A stretch of DNA of 64,000 nt from Acorus gramineus (GCA_030737835.1 JAUJYN010000083.1:110860-174859), one strand, 5' to 3'; numbered from the stretch's first letter, positions 1-10,873 are shown. A program made the numbers and translations. The notes: generated from the letters alone by a model not told the origin.

Positions 1-213
1 GGGAACACCGCATCGAGTCCACCAAATTTTTTACAGTTCAATCGGTGTACCTTTTTGGCGCAAATTGGTCTTGCGTTTGCTGTATGAAACATAAAATACA
101 TATATACACATTGTATACCGAAGAAACGCACGTCCGCATATTTAGAGCCGCCTATCATATCCACAAGTACTCTCTCTCAATTAAAGAAAATCTATGAAAT
201 TCGAGCAATCGAG
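1..213 (+). promoter_or_regulatory. SKIP30: Promoter and non-coding first exon of SKIP30 copy A (left end cut by window)
   Basis: This stretch matches 4788-5017 in front of the second SKIP30 copy. TATA-like ACATATATAC lies near 96-108, followed by a pyrimidine-rich leader. The presumed non-coding exon ends at 213, where GAG is followed by GTACC, a plausible splice donor kept in both copies. Transcription start and exon limits are inferred from this conservation only. Confidence 0.5.
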
Positions 214-2677
214 GTACCAAAATCTGTCGCTTCTCTCAAATTTAATTGATCGTCTCATGAAATGTTGAGGTTGCCTTTTCTTGTGGGTTGTTGGTTCGGG
301 TTACTTCTTTGTTTCTGTCTGGGCTATGATTCACTCCTCCAGTAGGTTTTATATATGAAATTGTTAGATGTCTTTTGATTTTTCTAATGAAATCTTGGTT
401 GGGTTAAGTTGTATTAAGGGTCTCTTCTATTGGATGTGGATGAATCGATTTTAAATTGGGCTTTGGTGACTGGATTGGTATACTATTGGGGATCATAATT
501 TTTTATGGGTGTATGTTTGTGGTTCATTTTTTTATTTTTATTCTCTGTAATTCAAGATGTAGGCCTTTGTTATATTGTGTTCAAGAAATTTAAAGGTCCA
601 AGTTTTTGTCATTTTTTTTAAAAATGTGGTGGAGATATGCATGCCTGGATTTGAAGGGCTTCTCATTCTTTACATCTTTTCATTTTGGGATAAATTGACA
701 TCCTTTAAAGAAATGTTTATTTTATCAGATTATACACAATTTTTTGTGGGTCTGATGGATCTCTTAAATGCTATGTTGTCTTAATGAAGTGGATGCTTAT
801 AATCAATTGAATTTTTATTGGATGTTATGTAGATCTGCATAATTACTCCCCCACTTTAGCTATGAAACAGAATACCTTATCATGTCAAATTTTATTATTT
901 GATTAGCATGTTGCACTGTAGAGTGCAGTTTAGTATTTCATTTGTTTCATGTCACTTTTTTTAGATAAAACTTTTAGTTAGGGTCTTGAAAATGCATATT
1001 ATGTCACGCTGCTATGGTGATCGCAATTTAGTTATCTTTCTATTGTAGTCTGGTGATGTTAACCTTGTTATTGATTGATATTTGTCATGATACATTAATC
1101 TGAAAACAAGTGCTAAACCCATACTCCATTTCCTTATCAGATTTGCATGTTATCACACACTTCACCTGTTCTAAATTTGGAAATTTTGCTACAAGACCTC
1201 TGGTGATCTGATGATTTCATTGATAGAATATATAAAACTTAACATCATAATGTTTTAATTATGCCAAAATTTCATTATTTTGTTTAGTCTCTTGTGTAAG
1301 ATGTAATCTATGAAGAATAACTGTAAAAGTAAAGCTGATCTGTTGATAATAATTATGAAGTCTCCTCAATCCTCAAAAGCTTTAATAAGAATCTCTTCAG
1401 GTATTAAATTCATCACTTACGATAATAGATATGTTGCATGACACATTTGAGTTGGGCATCTTGGGACCGCTGTGAATGTTTGTCATTGTGAACTTGAATT
1501 ACTATTTATTTTGGGTAAGGTTCACTGTTAAAAAACATCTATGATGTGACTTGTTGAGTGTATTTCACAATGGGAATATCGCATTGTAAGGATCCTAACT
1601 GCTAAATGCCTAAATCCTTTGAATGTTTACTAGTAAACACTTTTTGTGACTCACAAGGAAAGGTTAGTTAATGAGAGGATGCATTTAATTATGGGATGAA
1701 TATCGATTCAAATTGGACCGTACGATCGAAAATATGTGCCATTAGCTGCAAATGATGTATCACTTTGTAAGCTCTAACGTTAATGAAGAGAACCATGTAT
1801 CTGTTGGAGGATCATGAATTTATCAAACAAAGTAGCTTTGATGCATCTTTTTTCATCGCAAGTGCCACACATGGTGGATCCTATTGCACTATTCCATACC
1901 ATGCCATGTATCTGCACTACCTAGTCAAGTCTACATGTATGGTTGTTTTTCCCAATATGCAATGGCACTAACATTGGTTATACCATGTGAACCGAAGCGA
2001 CTGAATGGTGGATGAAAGCCCCTCTGTGAACTGGTTGGATTTGGTGCCTATATTTTTATCACACATATATCCATATACAACAAAAAACATTTGTGAACCC
2101 CAATACTAATTCGGCAAAATTTTCCAAACCGTTTCCGGACTCTCAATTTGATTTTAAAATTGGACTTTCTCTATAGTCCACTGTCGATGTCTGGGAGATC
2201 TCACAGCTGTTGCAACTTGGAAAATGACCTTTTAGATCCCATCTTTTTTTTTTTAATGCGGCCTTTATCATTTTTTCAGTCAGCTTGGTTGTTTAAAGTC
2301 TTTATTGATGTTGAACTTCCAGTTACTCCACAAAACAAACTTATTTGTTGTTATCATTCATTGCTCCAATTTTAGTTTTATTTTGTAGTTGCAGTTTGAC
2401 ATTCATTTGCTATTATTGTGTTAAAAACATATTCTCGAGCAACTAGAAAGTGAATGCAGTTCTGAGCACGCCTATTGTTGTACAAAAGAATAAGTTTTAT
2501 TGGTTCTCCAATTGGAATCCAGATTGTTAATATTTGTTCGATTTCAGTCCTAATTCCCTTGACTTCTTTACTCATCAAGCCTTCATATTAAAGATGTCTA
2601 ATAAATGGAATGATTTCTTGTGGGTGATGAAATACATCAATTAGCCACTGATAATGCAATCTTTTCCCATCTGGCAG
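214..2677 (+). other. Inferred 5'-UTR intron of SKIP30 copy A
   Basis: About 2.46 kb of T-rich, stop-filled DNA lies between donor GTACC (214) and acceptor TCTGGCAG (ends 2677), 74 bases before the SKIP30 start codon. The same donor and acceptor bracket 5018-8032 in copy B, and the two introns align over most of their length. Copy A carries about 290 bases (about 1258-1550) that copy B lacks. Short open frames inside it have no recognisable product. Confidence 0.55.
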
Positions 2678-2751
2678 GTTAATAATTCCTTATTGTACTA
2701 ATTCAACGCATCATACCAAGCACGACGCAAGTGTGATGTAAGACAGGCATC

Positions 2752-3798
2752 ATGTCTGGCCTGATCGATGGAATCCCTGATGCAATTGCCCTCCTGTGCC
2801 TCGCACGCGTGCCATTTTTCCGCCACCTTGAACTCCAGCTTGTTTGCCACTCGTGGCGGGATGCTCTCCGCAGTCCAAATTTCCTCAAGGCCCGTCAAGA
2901 GACCAATGCTTCACAGGACCTTCTTTGTGTCTTAGCCTTTGAGCCTGACAATATGTGGCAGCTCTACGACCCATTGATGGACGACTGGATTACCCTCCCA
3001 GCCTTACCAACTCAGGTAAGACATCTGGTTCGCTTTGGCGTTGTCACTCTCCATGGAAAACTCTTTGTGCTTGGTGGTGGCAGTGATAATGTTCACCCGT
3101 TAACTGGAGAGTGTGATGGGACTTTTGCGACGAATGAGGTGTGGGCTTATGACCCACTTCTCCGGTTGTGGGCACGGGGGGCCCCAATGCTTTTTCCGCG
3201 ATCCACATTCGCGTGCTGTGCTTTGGATGGGAAGATAGTTGTCACAGGTGGCTTCACAAGACCTTGGGATTCAATACTGAAGTCGGAGATATATGATCCC
3301 GAGAGGGATGTGTGGGAGCCCCTTCCAGACCTCAATTACACAGACAATTCTCCCTGTTCCGGGGTGGTGATTGGTGGTAAGATGCACGTATTCCACAAGA
3401 AGCTGTCAACGGTCCAGATTTTAGACGATGAAAAGGATCGGTGGACCGTCAAGGACTATGGTTGGCCCCAGGGTCTGATGGCAGTGGTCCGGGGAGAGCT
3501 CTATGTGTTGAGCAATGGAGTTGTGTTTAAGCAGGACACAGGGGAGCAGGGTGTGAGGAGGGAGTTCCCATTGCCCGAGGACTGGGGAAGCCGGATAGGG
3601 TTTGGGATGATCGGTTTGGGGGATGTCATCTATGTGGTCGGCGGGGTGATCGGACCAGCACGCATTAATCTGCTCCTCAAGCTGTCATCTGACGTTGATG
3701 TTTTGAATGTTCAAAGGGCGATGCCAACTTGGAGGAAGGTGAAGCCCATGTCTCGGTGTCGAGGCAGCGTTTTTGGGTGCGCGGTGCTGACAATTTAG
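2752..3798 (+). CDS. SKIP30: F-box/kelch-repeat protein, SKIP30-like, copy A
   Basis: The product is 348 residues and intact. It opens MSGLIDGIPDAIALLCLARV, the F-box (about 1-48) that in this family binds the SKP1/ASK subunit of SCF ubiquitin ligases. Kelch blades follow, seen as FVLGGGSD (about 104), KIVVTGGFT (about 162) and VIYVVGGVI (about 299), each with the GG pair. They would form the propeller that recognises a substrate. Opening, length and the closing CRGSVFGCAVLTI agree with plant SKIP30 proteins as I know them. The coding region is one exon. The start is the first ATG after the inferred leader intron and is conserved in copy B. It differs from copy B (8107) by scattered substitutions and by a two-residue length difference. 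The substrate is unknown. Confidence 0.93.
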   Translation: MSGLIDGIPDAIALLCLARVPFFRHLELQLVCHSWRDALRSPNFLKARQETNASQDLLCVLAFEPDNMWQLYDPLMDDWITLPALPTQVRHLVRFGVVTLHGKLFVLGGGSDNVHPLTGECDGTFATNEVWAYDPLLRLWARGAPMLFPRSTFACCALDGKIVVTGGFTRPWDSILKSEIYDPERDVWEPLPDLNYTDNSPCSGVVIGGKMHVFHKKLSTVQILDDEKDRWTVKDYGWPQGLMAVVRGELYVLSNGVVFKQDTGEQGVRREFPLPEDWGSRIGFGMIGLGDVIYVVGGVIGPARINLLLKLSSDVDVLNVQRAMPTWRKVKPMSRCRGSVFGCAVLTI

Positions 3799-4210
3799 AA
3801 TGACTAACATTCTGGAACTATCTTTTTCGGCAGTGGAGTTGGCCCGGTGTAGAAATGAATAAGGGTCTTTGTACATTGGAAATTCCCCCTTTTTTGTTGT
3901 TGTTGTTGTGGAAGTTGACAGTGCCTTTATCATTTGAGTGGCCTGTGGATTGTTGTTCTGAAACGATGAAAGATAGGATGGTATATATGTCAACATGGAT
4001 AATGTCTTTTCTAAATATATATTTGGGACCGAGAACTATGATAAATGGCAATCCTGTTCTATAATTTGTAAATCATTGTAGCAGCTGTTAGGGCAGCTGG
4101 TGATCTATATATACTATCATTTTAGAACATGCTATGTTCATTTTCATGCGAATCTGGATATTTTTTTTGATGTTCAGAGTCACAGGATAAAGGTTTCATT
4201 CCCTCTTATG
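3799..4210. other. 3' flank of SKIP30 copy A
   Basis: The 3' UTR and downstream DNA remain alignable with 9148-9720 behind copy B, including the stretch GCTATGTTCATTTTCATGC at about 4130 and 9637. No coding potential is seen. Confidence 0.5.
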
Positions 4211-4400
4211 TTAAAAGAATATCACAAAAAATATATCACATTCCTCAGCCTATGCTAGAATTATGAGAAACCCAATCATGCTAATGCGGCCTTGAGAACA
4301 ATTAACACCCCCAACAAATATCTTTATGTACCAAACCTCCATTCCACCCACACAAAATCACAAACAGTAGGTAAAACTATAAATATGATTAGGATTGTGC
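4211..4400 (+). promoter_or_regulatory. Relic UBL-gene promoter without a coding region
   Basis: Positions 4261-4332 reproduce the promoter block of the UBL genes at 10037, 11923 and 13414: GAGAAACCCAATCA with a CCAAT core, then CTAATGC, TTGAGAACAA, CACCCCCAACAAA and TATA-like CTTTATGTACC. It continues through a leader-like CATTCCACC segment to AATATGATTA near 4382, which matches the start region of the gene at 10154. No UBL reading frame follows. Position behind SKIP30 copy A mirrors the intact UBL gene behind copy B. Confidence 0.7.
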
Positions 4401-4787
4401 GTATCAGTTTTCCATCATTTTGAATGAAATAATTAAAAAGTAAATTTTTTTCAATTAAAACAACATAAGAAACATAAAACATACATTTTTCTTTTTGCCC
4501 TTTAAAACCCATTCACCCCTTCGTTTTCTGTAAGCTTGATGTTCGCTGATCCTCTTTGATGGCCTCTACGGCCCTACCCTTACGTGGGATTTTTTAATAT
4601 TTTTTTGGGTAAAACCTACGTGGGATGATTCTTTTTTCGGTTTAGATGCTTCTCTAATATCTTCCACAATGATTTCAGACCCCTCAAATCTAATCTGATT
4701 TTTGCTTTTTTTTCGGATTAGATGCTCCTATAACATCTTCCACAATGATTTCAGACCCCTCAAATGTAATCTGGGCATTAAAGAGCA
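4401..4787. other. Spacer with a ~70-bp tandem duplication
   Basis: Two head-to-tail copies of a segment containing ATCTTCCACAATGATTTCAG lie at about 4637-4705 and 4712-4772. No gene is seen. The second SKIP30 repeat unit begins directly afterwards. Confidence 0.5.
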
Positions 4788-5017
4788 GTCCCGCGTGGAA
4801 TCCACCAATTTTTTACCGTTCGATCGGTGTACCTTCAATTAGGCTTGCGTATTCTGTATGCAACATAAAACACACATATTGTATACCGAAATAAAGCACG
4901 TCCGCATATTTAGAGATGCCTATCATATCCATTCAGTAGTTAAGTGCTGTCTCACTCCTCTTCCTCCTTCTCTCTCTCTCTGAATCAAAGAAAATCTAAC
5001 AAATTCGAGTAATCAAG
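4788..5017 (+). promoter_or_regulatory. SKIP30: Promoter and non-coding first exon of SKIP30 copy B
   Basis: Homologous to 1-213. TATA-like ACACATATTGTATACC lies near 4871-4886 and a TC-rich leader near 4965-4982. The presumed exon ends at 5017 (CAAG before GTACC). Inferred from conservation between the copies. Confidence 0.5.
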
Positions 5018-5627
5018 GTACCAAAATCCGTCGCTTCTCTAAATTTTTAATTGATCGTTAAGGTTGCCTTTTCTTGTGGGTTGTTGGTTCGGATTACTTC
5101 CTCGCTTCTGTCTGGGCCATGATTCGCTCCCCCAGTAGGTTTTATATGTGAAATTGTTAGATGTCTTTTGATTCTTCTTATGAAATCTTAGTTCGGTTTA
5201 AGTTGTATTAAGGGTCTCTTCTATTGGATGTGGATGAATCGATTTTAGATTGGGTTTTGGTGTCTGGATTGGTATACTATTGGGGATCATAATTTTTTAT
5301 GGGTGTATGTTTGTGGTTCATTTTTTTATTTTTATTCTTTGTAATTCAAGATGTAGGCCTTTGTTATATTGTGTTGAAGAAATTTACAGGTCCAAGTTTT
5401 AGCAAGTACCTTTTTTTTTCTTTTTTTTTTAATGTGGTGGAGATATGCCTGGATTTGAAGGGCTTCTCATTCTAGGCTTCTAGTTCTTCATTTTGGGATA
5501 AATAGCCATCCTTTTAAAGAAATGTTTATTTTATAAGATTATACACGTGTGTGCTAACTGCTATGGTATGTGAAGTCTATTCAGTTGAAATTTTTTGTGG
5601 CTCTGATGGGTCTTTTAAATATTACGG

Positions 5628-6317
5628 TCATGTTTGTTGCAATTTAAATTTATAAATTATAGATTATAACTTATAAATTATAGATTATAACTTTTCTAAT
5701 AAGTTGACATTTTGTTGTAACTGTTTAAAAACAGTAAATAAACAGTAGTGGATGTTTGTTTAATAAGTTGTAAAACAGTTTTGTTGTACAATTGTAAAAA
5801 ATAACCCTTAACTTTAGAAGTAAAAAATTGATTTATGTTTGATTAAATAAGTTGATTTATACATATAAAATTAATTTTATAACTATTTAAAAGAAAATTA
5901 AATTAACATAAATAATATTTCAAAATCACTGTAATATTTTTCAAACATTATAGAATTTTAATGATTTGAGTGACAAATGGAATTATAAAAAAAAAATTGA
6001 TAATGTATTTTTTGTAATTGTAAAAAAATTGAGAAGATGAAAGGTGGTTTAGTGATTTTTTGTGTAATAGAAAAAAAAATAGATACACATATTATTAGAA
6101 AAAAAGATTAAGAGCACGAGTGTCCAAAATAAAAAAAATTTAATGCTTTTTATAAGCTGTAATCTCAAAAGCATCCCTTTCTCAGCTTAGAGATTATGAC
6201 TTTTTAAAACTGTTTTTAACTTAAATAAGTTCTAATAAGATTTTAAATAAATATGTAACAACTGCTTATTTTAAATTAAAATCTATAATATGCATCTTAT
6301 AAGTTTTAACAAACATG
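5628..6317. mobile_element. MITE-like insertion with terminal inverted repeats
   Basis: Copy A reads continuously across the corresponding site (about 769-775), so this roughly 690-bp AT-rich block is an insertion. It begins CATGTTTGTTGCAATTTAAA and ends AAGTTTTAACAAACATG, inverted repeats of at least ten bases. Further inside, ATTATAGATTATAACTT resembles the inverse of the right end. It has no coding capacity. A clear target duplication was not found, so the superfamily (hAT-like?) is uncertain. Confidence 0.7.
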
Positions 6318-7550
6318 TACTATGTTGTCTTAATGAAGTGAATGCTTATATTCAATTGAATTTTTATTGGATGTTATGTTGATCCGCATAACTATTCCCC
6401 CACTTTAGCTATGAAACAGAGTACCTTACCATGTCAAATTTCATTATTGATCAGCGTGTTGAACTGTAAACTGCAGTTTAATATTTCATTTGTTTCATGT
6501 CATTTTTTTGTAGATAAAACTTTTAGTTGGGGTATTGAAAATGCATATTATGTCGCCCTGCTATGTTGATCACAATTTATTTATCTTGCTATTGTAGTCT
6601 GGTGATGTTAACCTTGTTATTGATTGATATTTGTCATGAGACATCAATATCAAAACAAGTGCTAAACCCATACTCCATTTCCTTATCAGATTTGCATGTT
6701 ATCACACACTTCACCTTTTCTAAATTTGGAAATTTTGTTACAAGACCTCTGGTTATCTGATGATTTCATTGATAGAATATATAAAAACTTAACATCATAA
6801 TGTTTTAACATGACTGTTTGAGTGTATTTCATAATGGGAGTATTGCATTGTAAGGATCCTAACTGCTAAATCCTTTGAATGTTTACTAGTAAACACTTTT
6901 TGTGACTCACAAGGAAAGGCTAGTTAGTGAGAGGATGCATTAATTATGGTATGAATATCAATTCACATTGGACCGTATGATTGAAAATTATGCGCCATTA
7001 GCTGCAAATGATGTATCACTTTGTAAGCTCTAATATTAATGAAGAGAATCATGTATCTGTTGTAGGATCATAAATTTATCATACAAAGTGTCTTTGATGC
7101 ATCTCTTTTCATTGCAAGTGCCACAAGTGGTGGATCCATGATGGATCCTACTGCACTATTCCATACCATGCCATGTATCTGCACTACCTAGTCAAGTCTA
7201 CATATATTGTTATTTTTCCCAATTTGCAATGGCACTAACATTGGTTACACTATGTGAACTGAAGTGACTGATTGGTGGATCAATGCCCCTCTGTGAACTG
7301 GTTGGACTTGGTGACTATATTTTTATCACACATATATCCATATCCAACACAGAAAACATTTGTGAACCCCATTCCTAATTCAGCAAAATATTCCAAACCG
7401 TTTCCAGGCTCTCAGTTTGTTTTAAAATTGGACTTTCTCTATAGTCCATTGTCGAGCAACACAAAATGACCTTTTAGATCCCATCTTTACTTTTTAATGC
7501 TGCCTTTATCATTTTTTCAGTCAGCTTGGTTGTATAAGTCTCTATTTATT

Positions 7551-7623
7551 TTTTTTTGAAGAAAAGGTAGATGTTTGCAACCCGATTTCATTTACTGAAT
7601 TCGAATTACAAACTCCGAAAGGC
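7551..7623. mobile_element. Short retroposon-like insert with 11-bp target duplication
   Basis: This 73-bp insert is absent from copy A. It is flanked by CTCTATTTATT at 7540-7550 and 7624-7634 and starts with an eight-T run. A long variable duplication plus a homopolymer end suggests L1-type retroposition of a 5'-truncated LINE or SINE tail lying on the minus strand. The source family is not recognised. Confidence 0.65.
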
Positions 7624-8106
7624 CTCTATTTATTAATATTGAACTTCCAGTTGCTCCACAAAACTTACTTATTTGTAGTAAGCTTGATTGTTTGCAAACG
7701 TCCTGGAATCATTCATTGCTCCAATTTTAGTTTTATTTTGTAGTTGCAGTTTAACATTCATTTGCTATTATTGTGTTAGAACATATTCTCGAGGAACTAA
7801 AAAGTGAATCCAGTTTTGAGCAAACCTATTGTTGTAGAAAAGAAATAGTTTTGTTGGTTCTCCAAATTGGAATCCAGATTGTTAATATCCGTTGGATTTC
7901 AGTCCTAATTCCCTTTACTTCTTTACCCATCAAGTCTTCAGATTAAAAATGTCTAATAAATGGAATGATTTCTTGTGGGTGATGAAATACATCAATTAGC
8001 CACTGATAATGCAATCTTTTCCCATCTTGCAGGTTAATGATTCCTTATTGTACTAACTCAAAGCATCATACAAAGGGCTTCCCAAGTGTGATGTAAGGCA
8101 GGCATC

Positions 8107-9147
8107 ATGTCCGGCCTTATTGATGGAATCCCTGATGCAATTGCCCTCCAGTGCCTCGCACGTGTGCCATTTTTCCACCACCTTCAACTCCAGATTGTCT
8201 GCCACTCATGGCGGGATGCTCTCCGCAGTCCAGATTTCCTCAAGGCCCGTCAAGAGACCAATGCTTTTGAGGACTTTCTTTGTGTCTTAGCTTTTGAGCC
8301 TGACAATGTGTGGCAGCTCTACGACCCCTCAATGGACAGTTGGATTACCCTCCCAGTCTTACCAACTCAGGTAAGACATCTGGCTCGCTTTGGCGTTGTC
8401 AGTCTCCATGGAAAGCTCTTTGTGCTTGGTGGGGGCAGTGATGGTGTTGTCTGGTCAACCGGAGACCGTAACAGGATTTTTGCGACGAATGAGGTCTGGG
8501 CTTATGACCCACTTCTCCGGTCATGGGCACGGAGGGCCCCAATGCTTTTTCGGCGAGCCATGTTCGCGTGCTGTGCTTTGGGTGGGAAGATAGTTGTCAC
8601 AGGTGGCTTCACAACACCTCGGGAATCAATACTGAAGTCAGAGATATATGATCCCGAGAAGGATGTGTGGGAACCCCTGCCAGACCTCACTCACACAGAT
8701 GACTCTGCCTGTTCCGGGGTGGTGATAGGCAGTAAGATGCATGTATTCCACAAGAGGCTGTCATCGGTCCAGATTTTAGAGGACGGAAAGGATCGGTGGA
8801 CCGTCAAGGACTATAGTTTGCCCCAAGGTCCGATGGCAGTGGTCCGGGGGGAGCTCTATGTGTTGAACAATGTAGTTGTGTTTAAGCAGGACATGGGAGA
8901 GCAGGGTGCGAGGAAGGAGTTCCCATTGCCTGAGGACTTGCTGAGCCGGATAGAGTTCGGGGTGATCGGTTTGGAGGATGCCATCTATGTGGTCGGTGGG
9001 GTGATCGTGCGCCCTAATCAGTTCATCAAGCTGTCATCTGACGTTGATGTTTTGAATGTTCGAAGGGTGACGCCAACTTGGCAGAAGGTGAAGCCCATGT
9101 CTCTGTGTCGAGGCAACGTCCTTGGGTGCGCGGTGCTGACGATTTAG
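8107..9147 (+). CDS. SKIP30: F-box/kelch-repeat protein, SKIP30-like, copy B
   Basis: The product is 346 residues, intact, and a close paralogue of copy A. The F-box (about 1-48) begins MSGLIDGIPDAIALQCLARV. Kelch signatures FVLGGGSD, KIVVTGGFT and AIYVVGGVI are retained, as is the closing CRGNVLGCAVLTI. Its role is inferred from the family: substrate adaptor of an SCF E3 ligase. The start is the conserved ATG 74 bases after the inferred intron acceptor. It lies directly upstream of the UBL gene at 10154, about 1 kb away. Both copies keep open frames, so either could be functional. Expression data would be needed to tell them apart. Confidence 0.93.
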   Translation: MSGLIDGIPDAIALQCLARVPFFHHLQLQIVCHSWRDALRSPDFLKARQETNAFEDFLCVLAFEPDNVWQLYDPSMDSWITLPVLPTQVRHLARFGVVSLHGKLFVLGGGSDGVVWSTGDRNRIFATNEVWAYDPLLRSWARRAPMLFRRAMFACCALGGKIVVTGGFTTPRESILKSEIYDPEKDVWEPLPDLTHTDDSACSGVVIGSKMHVFHKRLSSVQILEDGKDRWTVKDYSLPQGPMAVVRGELYVLNNVVVFKQDMGEQGARKEFPLPEDLLSRIEFGVIGLEDAIYVVGGVIVRPNQFIKLSSDVDVLNVRRVTPTWQKVKPMSLCRGNVLGCAVLTI

Positions 9148-10036
9148 AATGACTAACATTCTGGAACAATCTTTTTCTGAAGTGGAGTTGGGTGCAGTGC
9201 AGAAGTGAATAGGGTCATTGTGCATATATTGTAAGTTCCCCTGTATATATATATATATTTTTTTTTTTGTTGTTGTGGAAGTTGACAGTGCCTTAAATTT
9301 GAGTGGCATCTGGATTGTTGTTCTTAAACTTGTTAAATGTGTTATAGAAATATATATTGGGGGTCAAGAACTATGATAGACGACTATCTTATTCTATAAT
9401 TTGTGAATCATCGTAGCAGCTATTACCACAGCTATAATTTCTATTGCGGAGAGAGAGAGGAGGGAGCTGACTGCTGAGGTCGGTGTGGCTGGGTTTTGCA
9501 CGGTATACAATTATGTATATATATTATGGGGTGGGGTTGCACAATGTAAAAAATTGTTTGGGTGGTGAAAAAAAGGGGTGGAGTGAATACATGATGGGTG
9601 GAAGGTCAGTAAGTCACTGCCGCCGCAAAAGAATACGCTATGTTCATTTTCATGCAAGTTGGTGTATATGGGTGATGTTCAAAGTTACAAAATAAATGTT
9701 TCATTCCCTCTTATGATAAAGATTATGATGTTGTTAACTCAATCTTTTTTATAACTCAAAATATATAACATCTTTTTATAACTCAAAATATAGTCATACG
9801 TGTATCTATAAAAATTTAATGAAGTATATACATGTAGATGAAATATATGCATTGTTAATTTTTTTTTATATATTTATTAAAAACAAATACATTTAATTTA
9901 AAATACAGTTATATACATTATTGATTAAATCATATACATAATTAAATAATATTTACTATTTAAAAATAAATAAAAACCCACGTGATATACCTTTCAGATT
10001 ATTAAAAATATTGAGTCTAACATGCCACGCAAAATT
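9148..10036. other. 3' flank of SKIP30 copy B
   Basis: The first 580 bases align with the flank of copy A. From about 9725 to 10015 there is an AT-rich block with a repeated TTTTATAACTCAAAATATA motif that copy A lacks. No gene is seen. Confidence 0.45.
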
Positions 10037-10107
10037 TATGAGAAACCCAATCACGCAAATGCGGTCTTGAGAACAATAAACACCCCCAACAAGTCTCTTT
10101 ATATACC
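10037..10107 (+). promoter_or_regulatory. Group A UBL promoter block
   Basis: Contains TGAGAAACCCAATCACGC (CCAAT core), AAATGCGG, TTGAGAACAA, AACACCCCCAAC and TATA box CTTTATATACC near 10097-10107. The layout is shared with 4261-4332, 11923-11986, 13414-13470 and, partly, 17256-17300, and with the minus-strand block at 16694-16758. The TATA box lies about 50 bases before the chosen ATG, so the ATG at 10022 lies upstream of transcription. Confidence 0.75.
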
Positions 10108-10153
10108 ACTCTCTTTATGTTCCACCAATCCAAAATCGATCACAAACTCCAAT

Positions 10154-10873
10154 ATGATTACCGTGACGGTGACGAACAGGACATGGACCAACTGGCCCGT
10201 CGAGACCCTGACGGGCGAGTTCCCCTCGGTGGGCGAACTCAAGCGGGAGGTCCACCGCGTCTGCCGCGTCGTGTCCGACCTGCAGCTCCTCGTCCACAAC
10301 GGAAAACTCATGCACGACGACGTGTCACACCCGTCGCTCTATGGCGTAGTGGACGGCGCGTCGATCGACCTTCACGTGCAGGTCCCCCCCTACAAGAACG
10401 TGACGCTCACGGTCGAGTTCCTCGGCAACCCCTTCCCCATGGCCGTCGACAGCTGCTACCCGATCAAGCACCTGCAGAACGCCATCAACTACTGCATTGG
10501 TCTGCCTCTGCATCGACAGCAGCTCACTTACATGGGGGCTCTCATGCGCGACGATGACCTTGTGTGCGATTATGTGATCAGTGAAGCCCCGACTGAAGTT
10601 GTTCAGTTGATTGAGCTCCCACGGGACGAGCAGAAAATGTTTGAAGTGGAGGTCCGTAACATGCACACCGGGGAGTCAGAGATCATGATGGTGGATCCGT
10701 TGGACACCATGAATACTGTGGCGGCGGAGATGCGACAGAGGGGGTTGAATCAGGAGAACTATTTCTTCATCGCGCTTCGTGGTCGAGTGCTATATGGGCG
10801 CACCACTTTGGAGGAGAATGGAATCCGGGAGGGGAGGAGCAGTCTTGAGATGATTTATCCGTTGCCACAATGA
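10154..10873 (+). CDS. Triple ubiquitin-like-domain protein (group A)
   Basis: The product is 239 residues from one exon. Three ubiquitin-fold domains run about 1-76 (opening MITVTVTN), 77-157 and 158-239. Each repeats the ubiquitin pattern of two opening strands, a helix after a leucine, an LL.H.GKLM turn (LVHNGKLMHDD; LTYMGALMRDD) and a closing Y-G-V..G strand. There is no terminal Gly-Gly, so it should not be conjugated like ubiquitin. It more likely works as a ubiquitin-fold adaptor. Plant multi-UBL proteins of this type are mostly uncharacterised. The start is chosen at 10154 because the longer frame from 10022 would place the TATA box inside the coding region, and paralogues start at the same point. 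Confidence 0.85.
   Translation: MITVTVTNRTWTNWPVETLTGEFPSVGELKREVHRVCRVVSDLQLLVHNGKLMHDDVSHPSLYGVVDGASIDLHVQVPPYKNVTLTVEFLGNPFPMAVDSCYPIKHLQNAINYCIGLPLHRQQLTYMGALMRDDDLVCDYVISEAPTEVVQLIELPRDEQKMFEVEVRNMHTGESEIMMVDPLDTMNTVAAEMRQRGLNQENYFFIALRGRVLYGRTTLEENGIREGRSSLEMIYPLPQ

Larger units (their letters stand above)
5018..8032 (+). other. Inferred 5'-UTR intron of SKIP30 copy B
   Basis: About 3.0 kb between donor GTACC (5018) and acceptor TCTTGCAG (ends 8032). It parallels 214-2677 but carries two insertions absent from copy A, described separately. No coding potential is recognised. Confidence 0.55.
4788..10160 (+). repeat. Second unit of a tandem segmental duplication (first unit 1-~4390)
   Basis: The unit holds promoter, non-coding exon, intron, SKIP30 coding region, 3' flank and UBL promoter in the same order as 1-4390. 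The first unit is cut by the left edge of the window. The second unit is longer because of a MITE (5628-6317), a 73-bp insert (7551-7623) and an AT-rich segment (about 9725-10015). It lacks about 290 bases present at 1258-1550. Confidence 0.85.

Noticed and set aside
10022-10153. Extended N-terminus for the UBL gene at 10154
   Set aside because: The extension covers the conserved CCAAT and TATA promoter block, and paralogues start at the MITV/MISV methionine.
10099-10666. Antisense open frames opposite the UBL genes
   Set aside because: They are composition shadows of GC-rich coding DNA, with no family resemblance and no promoter.
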